Shown here: positions 11,676 through 22,499 of the stretch, piece by piece
Layout of the letters: every line of letters starts with the position of its first letter
How positions within the stretch are numbered: the first letter of the stretch is position 1
Assembly (NCBI RefSeq): GCF_032854445.1
Contig: NC_088301.1
Span: 11,526,281 to 11,590,280, forward strand
DNA length: 64,000 nt
Reading direction: 5' to 3'
Source of the DNA: Liolophura sinensis
Lineage: Eukaryota > Mollusca > Polyplacophora > Chitonida > Chitonidae
Notes under the pieces: model-generated
Databases searched by the model: none
What the model was told of the DNA's origin: nothing
The model's input: only the letters and a program-made list of their open reading frames with translations
Translations under genes and position numbers: made by a program

Positions 11676-14600
11676 GTACGCTATCGTCGAGTCACACACT
11701 TGTTGAACACCATTAATAGGCGCCACGTTACATTTATTTGATTGGTGTTTTACGCAGTACTCAAGAATACTTTCCCTATACGACGGCGGCCAGCATTGTT
11801 GTGGGAGTAAACCGTGCAGAGCTCGGGCGAAACCCACGACCGTCCGTAGGCTGCTGATAGAACTTCTCACGTACGGTCGGTGTCATCTTACAGCCAACGC
11901 TATTTGCATGACACTCTTGTACGGCTCTAGGGAGGTGGCAGTGGCCTGGAGGTCAACTTGCTTGCCTGTAGATCGCTAGAGTACTCGGGATGCGTGTTCA
12001 AACCAGGCCTTGGATAGAGGATTTATAGATTCCCGTGCTCTCACTGATCGTGGGTTCGATGGTAATAAGAGGTTGACGACGCTTGTTTTTCCCTTTGCGG
12101 AGTTTAACCATCCTTGAAGATCACGCATCTTTCACAAACACTGTTTGCATACTTTATTCTGTATGGTAAGTGGGAGTGCGGATGGTTGTGGGTTTCCTCC
12201 CGGCTCTGCACGGTTTCCTCCCACTATAATGCTGGCCGCCGTCATATAAATGAAATATTCTTGAGTGCGGCGTAAAACACCAATCAAATAAATAAATAAA
12301 TAAATATTGTGTTGATTATGCAAGGACAGGTCAAAATGACATTCGTAATGTCCAATGTCCCTGGTTCCAACGCAAAACGTTGGTAGAGCGTCCGCTTTGA
12401 GAGCGGTAGATTCAGGGTCTATCCTGGGTCGAGTCACACCTAAGACTTTAAAAGAGGAAATTGTAGCTTCCTCGCTTGCCGTTCAGCATGAAGGGGATAG
12501 TGCAACAGATGGTTGACCCGTATCATTATAATGGCTCGCTCGCGGCGGCTTACTTGCCTTCGGTAAGTCGTCTCAGTGAAGCAGCACTAGATAAAAGAGC
12601 GGTGGAAATCCGTCCTGCAAAAAGAAAGTACATTACATGCACTCTAGGGATTCCTTCGTCGTTATATGACTGAAACATTGTTAAGTACGGCGTTAAACCC
12701 CAAGCACTCACTCACTCCAACGCAAAACGGGGGTTTTGGCCGCCAGTACGGGAAAATCATCTTCGAAGGAAAAATTTCATAGATTTTACTTTTAAAAGAA
12801 TTAAGCACACTATCTCCCAACATAAATTTAGTTTTAAAATTCAGCTTTTCTTAAAGAAGAACATGGCTGTGGCGATGTACAAAATCCTTCATATTTATCA
12901 GGCGCATTTTATAATACATTATCTGAGAAACGCTTCCATGGTGAATATCAAATGAAAAAAAAGTTCTATGTATAGTGCCACAGATCTTCACATTATATTC
13001 GTACAGTGCAGTTATATTGTGGCTTGGTAGAATTTGACAAACCTTTGAAAAAAGGCAACCTCTGCAGCAAAGTATTTAGTTTGGTGGAACACTGGCTTAA
13101 GCGATCCAAACTGAGGTAGCACATTCGAATCCCTCTATCCTTCATTTAGCGTCAGCCACCTATCCAATTTACCTGGCATGACGAGCTGATTAAAAAAATT
13201 ATGGAATAAACCCCTAGTCTGGCACCAGGCAGTCATTATGGCAACTTCGCGTGTATATGAATTCATGAGAGCACTGACCAAGCCCTCCATCAACATACGA
13301 ATTCAGCAGAACGAACAACAACAACAACAACAAAGCCGCTTTCTTGCAGCAATCGTCCCAAATTTAAATTACAACCAGCGGATGGTTCCCCCTTTTTCCT
13401 AAGATCGTGTCGAATAAAAAAAAGACATCCGCAATGAAAACCCTGAATTCGTGTAACTGACAATAAGGAGAAATTTAAAGAAGCCATTAAGTCACAAAGC
13501 CTAGGAAAAAAATAAAAAAAGAGAGAAGCCCAGGAGGCTAGTAGATTGAATGATTACACCTTGCACTGAGGACTCATTCAAATATATATTATCAGAGCGG
13601 AAGTAATCCACTCATTATGTGGATTGTATTTACTTTACTCAGCGGCCTAATGCCGCAATATCCTCACAACTTCACGCAACGCAGATTAGGTGAATTCAAA
13701 ATCCACAGGGCATTGGCCAGTAAGGTTGTGTTTGCTAACGCAGCTTCCATTAGATAGGCTGTTGCATTATTTTAGACGAATGTGATGTATCTGGCGAGTG
13801 GCTTTGTTTGTTTTTGTTTTTTTTAAGGCTACACTCACCTTCATATTTCCACACGTGAAACATTCACGAATATGGAATAAAACAACAGGGAAACTCTTTT
13901 TCAATTTGGCAATCTTTTCAGTGAATGACCAGATCATGACAGCCAGCTCGCACACGCTACATTATAAAGACACGTCTCGTTTATACGTCACCCCACTCAT
14001 ATGCCTCCCAACGTATCTTGTTTACGCCATGTTTGAGTGTAAATATTTATTATATTTATAAATAAATATTTGCCGTGTCATAAGGGAAATTTTTGAGATG
14101 GGCGTTAAAGCTGTCAAAAAAATAAATAAATAAATAAATATTTACCTTCTTATATGAGAGGACTTTTTGAGATGGGCGTTAATACCCGTCACATATATAT
14201 AAATAACAAAAAGTAAATGATTTTTGTTTTAATTTATTTATTTTTTATTTGACTAGTGTTTGCTCCAAATGTTTCACGTATATACGACGGCGTCCAGCAT
14301 GATGGTGGGGGAAACTGGGCAGATCCCATGGGAAACCCACAACCATCCGCATGAATTAAATAATAAATACATAATAGTCAGTGTTCACTGTGAATTGTTT
14401 CCGTTGTCATGTTTCAGGTGTCTCCGTCACGGCCAGCACCTTCACCTTAGCCGTAATGAGCACTGACCGCTGTTTGGCTATTCGACATCCAATGAAATGC
14501 CGCAGTATTCGAACATCTGGTCACGTGAGGACTTTGTTAATCTTCATTTGGATCTTTTCTGCCATCATCATATCACCTCTCCTGTTTCTCAGGAAAACGG

Positions 14601-17007
14601 AATCGCACGAAATCTTGCCTTCGAAATACATCACGTATTGCGTGGAGAAGTGGCCCAGTGTGTACACCCGGCAGATCTATGACGTGGTGCTCTTGGTAGT
14701 GCTGTACGCCATCCCTGGCACGGTTGTCATCGTGTCTTACTCGCTCATGGGTAGGCGGCTTTGGACGCCTGACAAAACTCTGGAACATTCCCGCCGGCAA
14801 AATTCCAGCTGCATTAAAAACCGGCCGACGGACTCCATCATGGCTGGTCGGCGGAATCTTGCCCGGATGTTGATCGTGATGGCGGCGCTGTTCGCCGCGT
14901 GCTGGTTGCCGTATTACATTATCATGACGTATACGGGATTTGCTGACGACAAAGCGTCTGCTCTAGACCTTCTTTCCTTCTCTCTGGTCCTCGGTCACCT
15001 GAACAGCGCAGTTAACCCTATCCTGTACAGTTTTATGAATAAAACCTTCCGGAAGTACATGAAACGACTGCTGAGCTGTCACAGGAGTAAGAGACAGTCA
15101 ACAACACACGAAAAGGTAAGAAACTGAATACACTTCCTGTATGCCCAAGCGATTCATCTTGTCAGTTGATAACGTTAGAAATGGAACCTTACCTTTACAA
15201 TGGACTAAGGCGTTTATTGATTTTGAATTAAAGACCTATCATTATAGGTTTGACGTCAGCACAAATCTGTATCTGAGGAGTCGTGATCGGCTCCTTATGC
15301 ATAATCATAGGTCGCTATACTTATGGGTTACATGTATAAGTTGTCAACACAGAGCTCTTTCATTTCAATTCGCAAGTCAATCTGTCAGTGGATGTTAGAA
15401 TCGCTATATATCGAAGACGGTTTCATTGAGTGGCATAACATTGGCTGATCTATTAAAAGAGTTATTTATACGGAGCAGACAAAAACAAAATGACTTGTTT
15501 GGTGTCTTCCAAAGTCGCAGTACTTTGTTAAGGCACCATGAAAACTACCACAATATTTTTATTGTCACGCTTCTCAAACATTCCGTTATCGTTTTTTTCT
15601 CTACAGGGCTTCCTGCTTGCACAGATGTCCTGGAAAACCAAGAGCGTGAGATCGACTTTTATTAGTTCCTTCCGGGGAAAAACAAATTCTGCTTCGTCAT
15701 CTCCAGAAAGACGGAGTCCTTTTCATTATGCAAATCAACTTGGAAGTCCAAGGCGAAATGTAGAATTTTACGGAGCGACCGCCAACGGAAGTGTGCCGAG
15801 AGAACGTAACGCTTCGTCCTTAAAATTCAGTTTCCGGACCATCTGGAACAGCCAGAAGGAAAATCAGAAATCGCGGAGTTTTACGGGCGATGTCTTCAGA
15901 AATTTTGACGAAAGACTCAACATTCCAACCACAATAGGAGAGGAATTGTCAGAAAGCATGAGGACGAGTCCATCCTCGCAGAGGGAGGTCAGCGTGGATC
16001 TCAGTATCGTGGAGTGTTCACAAACAGGGCCATCTGCTCGGTGCGATTTACACAGAAACTGTGCTGTACACGGAAGTGTGTCTCAATGTGAGATACATGG
16101 AAAAACGCCAGATTGCGATTTACATGGAAAAATATCTAACTACGATTTATGCGCAAAAACGTCTTACTGCGATTTACAGGGAAAAGCGCATGACTACGAT
16201 GCAGGGCAAGTAAAACTCTCTGACAAGCATTTATACGGAAGAACGTCTGACTATGATTTGTGGGGAAAAACATCCGATTACAATTTATATGGAAAAAGGT
16301 CTAAAGATAATTTTCCGCGCAAAATGTCAGACTACCACCTGCTAAGGAAAACGCGTAGTTGTGATTCAGATAGTAGGGGCAACCATGTATACAACCACAA
16401 ATCAGACTTAGCCTTACAAGGAGAGAATTCCATATGTGATTTGGAAATTAAAAACCCCAGTAATGATTTACACCACGCATATTCAAATCACGATTTACGT
16501 GGGAGACCGTCGAGTAATTCTCATCTTAAGTGTGATTTATGCGTGAAAGAATATGGGAACAGTGCAGACGCAAATTTGTATAGTAAACAAACCCATTGTA
16601 ACAAATCAAACGGAGAGCGTTTAAAGGGAGAAAACTCTGTCAGTGGTCCAACGGCAACACTCGTGTGCTTCAGTACATTGCCGTCATGTTCACATGACAC
16701 TGTAACCAGAAGTGATTTGCGCGCCACATCCAGCAGCCGTGGCCTACAACAGCACCTCGTAAGTGACCTTGACGAAAACCATATGACTCGTAGTTTACTC
16801 GAAAACTCGATGGCCTTTGATTTCCATCAGAACGTCTCCACGCCTAAGTGCGAAATCGCCAGATGTAAAGTGCACAAAGATCAGGTAGGGCTAGAGTGTA
16901 ATGTGGCTCAGTTGGTTCCATCTGACATCACCGTGATCAGTAATCCTTACACGGAAATTGTGGAAGGGAAAGGGGTAGGCAACTCCTGCAGCCAAGCCAT
17001 TACGTGA
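11580..17007 (+). CDS. Receptor 1: class A peptide-type GPCR gene, 5' incomplete (exons 2-4 visible)
   Basis: This is a G-protein-coupled receptor gene, plus strand, with three visible exons: 11580-11675, 14418-15115 and 15607-17007. They splice into one frame of about 731 residues. Numbering from the first visible residue, the disulphide cysteine at the start of TM3 is C25 and its ECL2 partner is C107. The TM3 motif is D49-R50-C51 instead of DRY. TM6 has C-W-L-P at 194-197 and TM7 has N-P-I-L-Y at 232-236. A juxtamembrane cysteine (C253) could be palmitoylated. The 466-residue tail is far longer than usual for peptide receptors. The exon with the N-terminus, TM1 and early TM2 is missing; I found no matching sequence between 1 and 11,579, so it probably lies upstream of the window. 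Exon sizes and phases match receptor 2 at 39,471-59,859. The family call is secure. Ligand class (QRFP, orexin, CCK or ghrelin-receptor-like) is inference only. Confidence 0.88.
11732..11880 (-). mobile_element. SINE family S1, partial, in receptor 1 intron 2
   Basis: It runs from the tail side (ATTTATTTGATTGGTGTTTT) to the body's CGTACGGTCGG and lacks the head. It begins 57 bp after exon 2 of receptor 1. Confidence 0.78.
11930..12110 (+). repeat. Possible tRNA-like fragment
   Basis: GTGGCAGTGGCCTGG resembles an A box and GTTCAAACC a B box about 60 bases later, so this may be the head of another SINE type. It is not a functional tRNA: I cannot draw a cloverleaf. No second copy is evident in the window. 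Confidence 0.3.
12155..12306 (+). mobile_element. SINE family S1, 3' part
   Basis: The 3' two-thirds of the element is present (GCTGGCCGCCGTCATATAAA, then an AAATA tail). It sits 60 bp before an independent S2 insertion in the same intron. Confidence 0.78.
12380..12715 (+). mobile_element. SINE family S2 with 14-bp target-site duplication
   Basis: This second tRNA-derived SINE family has the head TTGGTAGAGCGTCCGCTT and a B-box-like segment with CCTGGGTCGAGTC. A unique body follows and the tail is (CACT)n. The 14-bp direct repeat TCCAACGCAAAACG flanks it at 12366-12379 and 12716-12729. It lies in receptor 1 intron 2. Confidence 0.88.
12730..14224. other. Receptor 1 intron 2, no exon seen
   Basis: A (CAA)n run is near 13312 and AT-rich simple stretches near 14040-14150. 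Nothing else is identifiable. Confidence 0.6.
14225..14357 (-). mobile_element. SINE family S1, partial, next to exon 3 acceptor
   Basis: This is a tail-side fragment (TATACGACGGCGTCCAGCAT and on) ending about 60 bp before the exon 3 acceptor of receptor 1. Confidence 0.72.
14418..15115 (+). CDS. Receptor 1 exon 3: TM3 to TM7 and helix 8
   Basis: This 698-nt exon runs from mid-TM3 to just past TM7. The acceptor ends TTTCAG at 14417 and the donor is GTAAGA at 15116, giving phase 1 in and phase 0 out. It shows V-T-A-S and then T-D-R-C in TM3, the TM4 tryptophan, C-V-E-K-W in ECL2, the TM5 proline, Y-S-L-M-G-R-R-L-W at the TM5 base, C-W-L-P-Y-Y in TM6 and N-P-I-L-Y in TM7. If intron 3 were retained, translation would add only V-R-N before a TGA stop at 15125, giving a receptor with almost no tail. 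The ATG at 14381 lies in the intron. Confidence 0.92.
15116..15606 (+). other. Receptor 1 intron 3
   Basis: A 491-bp phase 0 intron, GTAAGA to a strong pyrimidine tract and CTACAG. Open frames in it are chance. Confidence 0.85.
15607..17007 (+). CDS. Receptor 1 exon 4: long repetitive cytoplasmic tail
   Basis: The last coding exon gives 466 residues and a TGA stop. The acceptor follows a strong pyrimidine tract (TTTTTTTCTCTACAG ending 15606). A second in-frame AG at 15624 would remove six residues, so the exact start is uncertain. The tail is hydrophilic and Ser/Thr/Lys/Arg-rich, likely disordered. It contains L-N-I-P-T-T-I-G-E-E at 15916-15945, shared with receptor 2. Four C-x-x-H motifs lie between 16042 and 16125. 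From 16087 to 16359 there is a degenerate nine-residue repeat of consensus [CY]-D-L-x-G-K-T-S-D, with weaker copies to about 16540. Such tails can bind arrestins or scaffolds, but no binding partner is shown by the sequence. Confidence 0.85.
   Translation, partial: GFLLAQMSWKTKSVRSTFISSFRGKTNSASSSPERRSPFHYANQLGSPRRNVEFYGATANGSVPRERNASSLKFSFRTIWNSQKENQKSRSFTGDVFRNFDERLNIPTTIGEELSESMRTSPSSQREVSVDLSIVECSQTGPSARCDLHRNCAVHGSVSQCEIHGKTPDCDLHGKISNYDLCAKTSYCDLQGKAHDYDAGQVKLSDKHLYGRTSDYDLWGKTSDYNLYGKRSKDNFPRKMSDYHLLRKTRSCDSDSRGNHVYNHKSDLALQGENSICDLEIKNPSNDLHHAYSNHDLRGRPSSNSHLKCDLCVKEYGNSADANLYSKQTHCNKSNGERLKGENSVSGPTATLVCFSTLPSCSHDTVTRSDLRATSSSRGLQQHLVSDLDENHMTRSLLENSMAFDFHQNVSTPKCEIARCKVHKDQVGLECNVAQLVPSDITVISNPYTEIVEGKGVGNSCSQAIT
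16087..16359 (+). repeat. 27-bp coding repeat (nine-residue units) in receptor 1 tail
   Basis: Ten consecutive units start at 16087, 16114, 16141, 16168, 16195 (ten codons), 16225, 16252, 16279, 16306 and 16333. Each encodes a variant of [CY]-D-L-x-G-K-T-S-D, for example CDLHGKISN, YDLCAKTSY, CDLQGKAHD and YDLWGKTSD. Units differ at many positions, including silent ones, so the array is old and the frame has been kept. Isolated [CHS]-D-L blocks continue at 16405, 16435 and beyond. Confidence 0.88.
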
Positions 17008-18211
17008 ACTTGAGTTATTTCTAAATAACTGTTTCTACAGTTATACCTGTAAAGGCTGTGATCTCCAGACATTAGAAAGTCGGTTCGAATTTAATCTCTA
17101 CCTTCTTCTTGTGACCTCAAAAATATGTCATACGATAAATTCAAATAATAAAATGCTGCAAATGCTACTTTCCGATGCATCCCAAGTTCCGAGCTTGTCA
17201 TGGACTGTTAAGATATATTATCATGCCAGACTTTTTGATTACCGTAATTAAAGGTTTCTTTTTCTCAAAACTGTCGTATTTATTCCATTTTATCAAACTC
17301 TGTGGGATCTAAACTATTTTCAGCTTAATAAAACAAATGTTTTTTAACCTTGTGACGTGTAGATCGTGTGATCTACAGATTGAAGAGCTTACAAAACTGC
17401 CAGGATAGCGAAAAATCATATCCACAGGAAATCATAACGACAACAACATGGAATATTCCCACTGAAAATTACACAGGTGAAAATACAACTCAAGGATATT
17501 ATTAGTGACGTACTGGTAGTTACTCAGTGATAGGCTGACGCCTCGTCCAACAGGAGGGTTATTAACACCAAATATTTCCGTACAAACTGATCAGCAGACA
17601 CATGACGTTGACTGCGGCATACGGGAAAATACACGTCCCCCACGTGACCGATGCTGTCCAATAAAAAGAAAAAGTATTTTTTCTGATGCGAGATATAAGA
17701 TAATATATATTTCCGAATATTTAATTTATCCTTAGTAAACATGACGTGATCTAGACCCCCCACCCTTCCGCAACCCTCACCCCATCTAACACTGTCCAAA
17801 CCGCTCGCATTTAACACTGCTTTTTATCCAGAGTAGGTATCTTGATGTATGTATGTTACTTAGGCTTTTCAAGTTGGTAACCATAGAAAGAGTGTTCGTC
17901 TACTCGTTAACAGCAGATCTGAGAAACATAGCTCAAGAAGTTGGATTGTGAGCTCAAGTGAAACACTTAATAGGCGCACAACCCAAAAATCTTACATTAT
18001 CGATATACTAATTTTTTTTTATACAGGTGATTGGTTGATTTAGGCAATCAATTAGATTAACTAATTAGATTTGTGTTTGACGGCGGTCAAGTTTATGGAC
18101 GCAGCACATTTGAAAACACCAGATACTGCAAAAAACCTTTTGGTATAAGGCTTCAGTCGTACCAGCTAATCTAAGCGTCAAATCCGACATTCGTACACCC
18201 CTCGTAAACAA
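17008..18211. other. Receptor 1 3' UTR and downstream, no gene
   Basis: It holds the candidate polyadenylation signals. GGCTGTGATCTCCAGACATT to GGTTCGAATTTAATC at 17055-17095 is weakly tRNA-like. Confidence 0.5.
17147..17332 (+). promoter_or_regulatory. Candidate polyadenylation signals for receptor 1
   Basis: AATAAA hexamers lie at 17147-17152 and 17327-17332, which are 140 and 320 bases after the receptor 1 stop codon. Either would give a short 3' UTR. AATAAA is common by chance in DNA this AT-rich, so the assignment is positional only. Confidence 0.35.
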
Positions 18212-18561
18212 GAACCGCTTCGGTGGCCTTGTGCTTAGAGCGTCAGCCTCGAAGATAGGGAGGCTTGGGATTAAACCAGGGTCTGGGCATACCCTAGACT
18301 TTAAACATGGTAAATGCTGCTGCCTCGCTTGGCGCTCAGCGGTGAGAGGTTAGAGCACGGAAACATGACTGTTTGGTTTGGTATCGGTTTAATGTGACTG
18401 AGTGGGATGTCATGTCTGGTATCTTCGGCATGAAGCTTCAGTGGCGGCAACACTTTGGCGGCATGGACTCGCCCTGTCACAAGGAGACACAATATATGTA
18501 CACACATCTAATAACTCCTCGTCGTCAAACGAGATTAAACCCCAAGCATACATACATACCT
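18212..18561 (+). mobile_element. SINE family S3
   Basis: A third tRNA-derived family has the head AACCGCTTCGGTGGCCTTGT, a B-box-like GATTAAACCAGGG, and a body with CTGCTGCCTCGCTTGGCG. The tail is (CATA)n. Its 3' half matches 37385-37738 and 49106-49230 in reverse. Confidence 0.75.
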
Positions 18562-20529
18562 ACACTAGAAAACGGTAAAATCGCGCTCCAAGTTTTAACA
18601 CTTTATCATTCCCCTGGGTAAGTGAGGCCTCTGATGATAGCATTCTAAAATAGTGTCGTCCTGAGGCTTTCGATGTGACCTTTCTGTATAGGTTTGATGA
18701 CTTCAAAGTGTCTAACGCCAAAAATCGTGGGAACTGGCAACCGCAACAACACAAGACACCCTTATCTGACTCCAAAACATGCATTTGATCACAAATAAGT
18801 GCCACAAAACGGCGTTCTTGGCTGTGTTATTAGGCGCCCGGCGACCCTTCCCGTTTAGGAAAACAGTATGAATAATAGCAATAGCTACACATTATGCCTG
18901 AAACGGATTCACTAAATGTAGGAGTATATAACGCCATACGAACATACATACAGATATGACTTTGAAGGGCGACTATATTCCAAACAAAAATTTGCGCCAA
19001 GGTAATAAGGTGCTCAGGTTATTCTGGGAACAATCAATTCATCGACAATTATCGCCACAATGTTCGGGATTAAATTCTGTGAATCCTAAATCAATACTTC
19101 CAAGTAATTTTATAAACTAAATGTACATTTTTAGGCGGTCAAAGCATACGTATTGTGGATTTAGCGATTTCACTGACCAGAAAACCTGAAATCAATCGCT
19201 CCTTTGTGCAGCGAACAGCGGACGCATATGTGAAAGACGGTGAATGGCGTACCCGTTGTGGCAAACATTACATAAATCTTTATGGTTTACTTTGAACCGC
19301 TTTAAATGGCTATTGATTGGCCTTCACAAATGTAGGAAACACAGAATTTCCTCCTTTCTGCTAAGAAAGATAAATGGATGCTGTTTGACGGGAGGATTAT
19401 AGCATTGATATAAACGACCATTGGCGGAACCGCCCCACTCAGTTTGCCATTATTTATTGGAGACTTATTCTGCTCATTTAAGACTTCAGATCTGGATAGT
19501 TTGACAATTCTAAAAAACACTACGCATACAGGCCAGGTCAGAGTTTCGTCCGCGTAAAGAAGACCGTTGTTTGGAAGGCACTAAGAGAATTTGTAAATAC
19601 AATAACTCCATATGGTTTTACGTCTAGAAGAAAGACCAACCCATTCAGTTTTGCATACAGTTCACGGACAGGTTATCACTCAATCTAACATTTTTTTCAA
19701 ATAGCAATTCTCGTAAACAGACCGAAGTACCAACAGTACCGAGGACATTTGGGGACGTTTGGAAGCATATGTATAAACTTGTATATTGGTACACCAACTG
19801 ATGCTGACTGACTGAAAACCATAGAAATGTAGTGTGGCCATTTGACTATCTTGACACATATCTTGACCTGCGAAAGCAAGTCCATGGACACAGCTGGAGA
19901 TTGTATCTCCACGGAGGGGATTGTGAGATATATTCTTTCTGTAAATATCCTGTGTTTAATCTGGAAAATATCCATCACAACAAAACTTATTAACAAAATC
20001 CCAAACACTGTTTGTACCCAGTCTGATTGACAGGGGTCATTCCTGGCAGTGAGCCAGAGACAGATTTCACGAAGGCGTTTCTGACTCAAAATTTAAATTC
20101 TCTTTACGATGCTTTGTTTTTAGTGTGAAAAGCTGAAATTTGGACACGTTTGTCTTATGATAACATTGATGAGGCCGACAAACTTTCAATGTGCTAAGTC
20201 CAATAATAAGCTTTAAGATTGTATTTCAAATTTTGACATGTCAGAAATGGCTGTGAGGAATCGGCCTTGGAGTACATTTAGAGGTACCATTTTCATAGCG
20301 CCAGTACAGATTCGTCAAGTTTGTATCGCAATCCGAGACAGAGGCTTCACATCCATACTCCAGATTGGAGCGAATTAATAATGTATACATGAGGAGTATA
20401 GATAATATTTATAATAAGCTCTGCCTATACAAGATATTAGTATAGAGAGATATTATGAGAGATTTTATAGTTTTTTTTACCTTGAAGAAGAGCTATCAAT
20501 ATGCTTGAGCCAAGTTAAAATTTGGTGTC

Positions 20530-20564
20530 AAAATTGTTATGACAGGTAAAATCATAACAATTTT
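20530..20564. other. 13-bp inverted repeat
   Basis: AAAATTGTTATGA (20530-20542) pairs exactly with TCATAACAATTTT (20552-20564) across a 9-base loop. Confidence 0.75.
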
Positions 20565-21424
20565 CCTAAAAACCACAGACTAAGACTATGCACGGGACAA
20601 AAGGTACCCCTTTATAGCTCACTCTATCATACTACTGTATACATAGACTGCTGACGATACTTTGTCGCGATCAAATTCTGACGCTGAGGTCCGAGGGATT
20701 TGTCATTTGCAAAAGAGCACAAGATAACAAAGAATAAAGAACAGAGGACATTATATTTGTCAACATTCCTCTTCCCCGGTTTGGCGATGGGTATCACAGT
20801 GGCACTTTCTCGGCACGCTGTATCGAAGTTTCATTGTTGACCAAATATGGTGTTATATAAAAATGATATAACATTAAGGAACTCAGCAGGTAAGTTTTGT
20901 TAATACAGAATAACTGACCAAATCTCCCCTATATTTTTGTAGCCCTAAAAGCCTGATTAAGTTCCAGGAGAGAAAAAATCAACATTGTAGTTGGCACACC
21001 ATCGAACAAAATATTGTCGAAACTGTGGAGCTCTTTCTTGTTCCTCTTTGTACTTAAAAGGTGATAAACTGAGGCGTACTAAATTGTGATTAAGGAACAT
21101 TCAACCATATGCAGATGTGGATCATCGACACAAAACTTAGCACGAATGAAAAAAAAAAAAAACCCAAGACATTCCTTTGCCAATTTACATTACAGTCAGA
21201 AGAGGAACCGAGAGACCAAAATATGGACAGATAGGAGTTATCTCCCATTTTCAGGACTTAATTTGTGATGTTTCAGAAATCGAGACTTCCTAGCCAAAGA
21301 AAACAATAACATGAAGTATATGTCAGATGAAAGAGCGTTAAGAACTGTCAACAAAAATGGTTGTATTTATTTGTTTAGCATTTTTCCAACCCAGAAAAAT
21401 GCATTTGGAACTTTGGATTCTACA

Positions 21425-21740
21425 AATACCTTATCTGACCATACCGGGACCAGTGACGTTACCACAGGTTTTTGTCACTTAAGACACATACACCGCTGGG
21501 TTTCAACTATTTAAATGCATATACCTGTGACGTTACTGATACCCTCAGTGTCACTACAAACCACCTCGGTTGGGTAAATTCTGAAAAAAATTCGAACTAT
21601 TTTTATGGAGAGTGTTTAATGGTTTCATGCCTGATATACACTTGATTTTAGTGTTTTCTTTGCCTTGCAAGATCATTGAGGAATTGTGATATAACTACAG
21701 GTATCTAAGTTTGTTTTAGTCTCCAGTTCTCTGGGAAAAT
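21425..21740 (+). repeat. Dispersed repeat R6, 3' part
   Basis: It aligns to 51780-52140. Shared words include ACTGATACC, GGGT-AATTCT and TCTTTGCCTT. Confidence 0.5.
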
Positions 21741-22499
21741 TGTGTTGCACGTTATTTTGGCAAGTAAAGTAGAGGTGCGTCCATTTTATAAGTAATGATT
21801 AAAATACGAATGGGTTTTCATCAACATGCGGATGTACATGGATGGCCGTCAAACACAAATCCGCTGGACCCCGAGGTACAAGTTAAATATATATATTCTT
21901 GAATACTTCACAATACACCAATAAAGTAAATAAAGTAAAATAAAAATGACTACCTTTGTCTACGGGGTTTTGTTAAAGTAACGGTCAAGATTATTTGAAC
22001 CTTGTTGAACTAATTTGACTTTCCCTGCACATAGTTATCCCCCATCGTCAAAACTACTATCCAATGCATTCAAAATGCAAGGTTAGTTTCTACTACTGGG
22101 ACATGCAAATCTGTGCCTCACATTTGGGAAACTTAGTCAGTACATTGCCAAAACTGGATGGTTTATACCCTTTGCACTATCGCCCATAAAAATGACCGCC
22201 ATCGTTGAGATGAAAATTTCATGAGTATGGCGTATAATCAAACCTAACCTTCTTAAATTTCTTGCGGTATAGGTCATCTGGACGCCTGTTTCCAGTTGCC
22301 CTTTAATATCGACACTCTTTCCTGTTCGTAATTTATGCATTTGCCTGAGTTGTAATTTGATTATTATGAAAACTGTTTTTCGTTTGTATGATGGCAGTCA
22401 GCTTAATGGGTGGAGGGATGTGGAGTGTTAGAAGTAAATCACCGACTACGAGGCGATTTTTTCATGACGAACTTTCCCACATGATTTATACACAATATA

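Larger units (their letters stand above)
18562..22499. other. Intergenic, no gene seen
   Basis: It contains the inverted repeat at 20530, the R6 fragment at 21425 and a degraded SINE-tail-like stretch near 21893-21945. Confidence 0.55.

Noticed and set aside
12132-12437. 101-codon reverse frame
   Set aside because: It lies across S1 and S2 SINE sequence.
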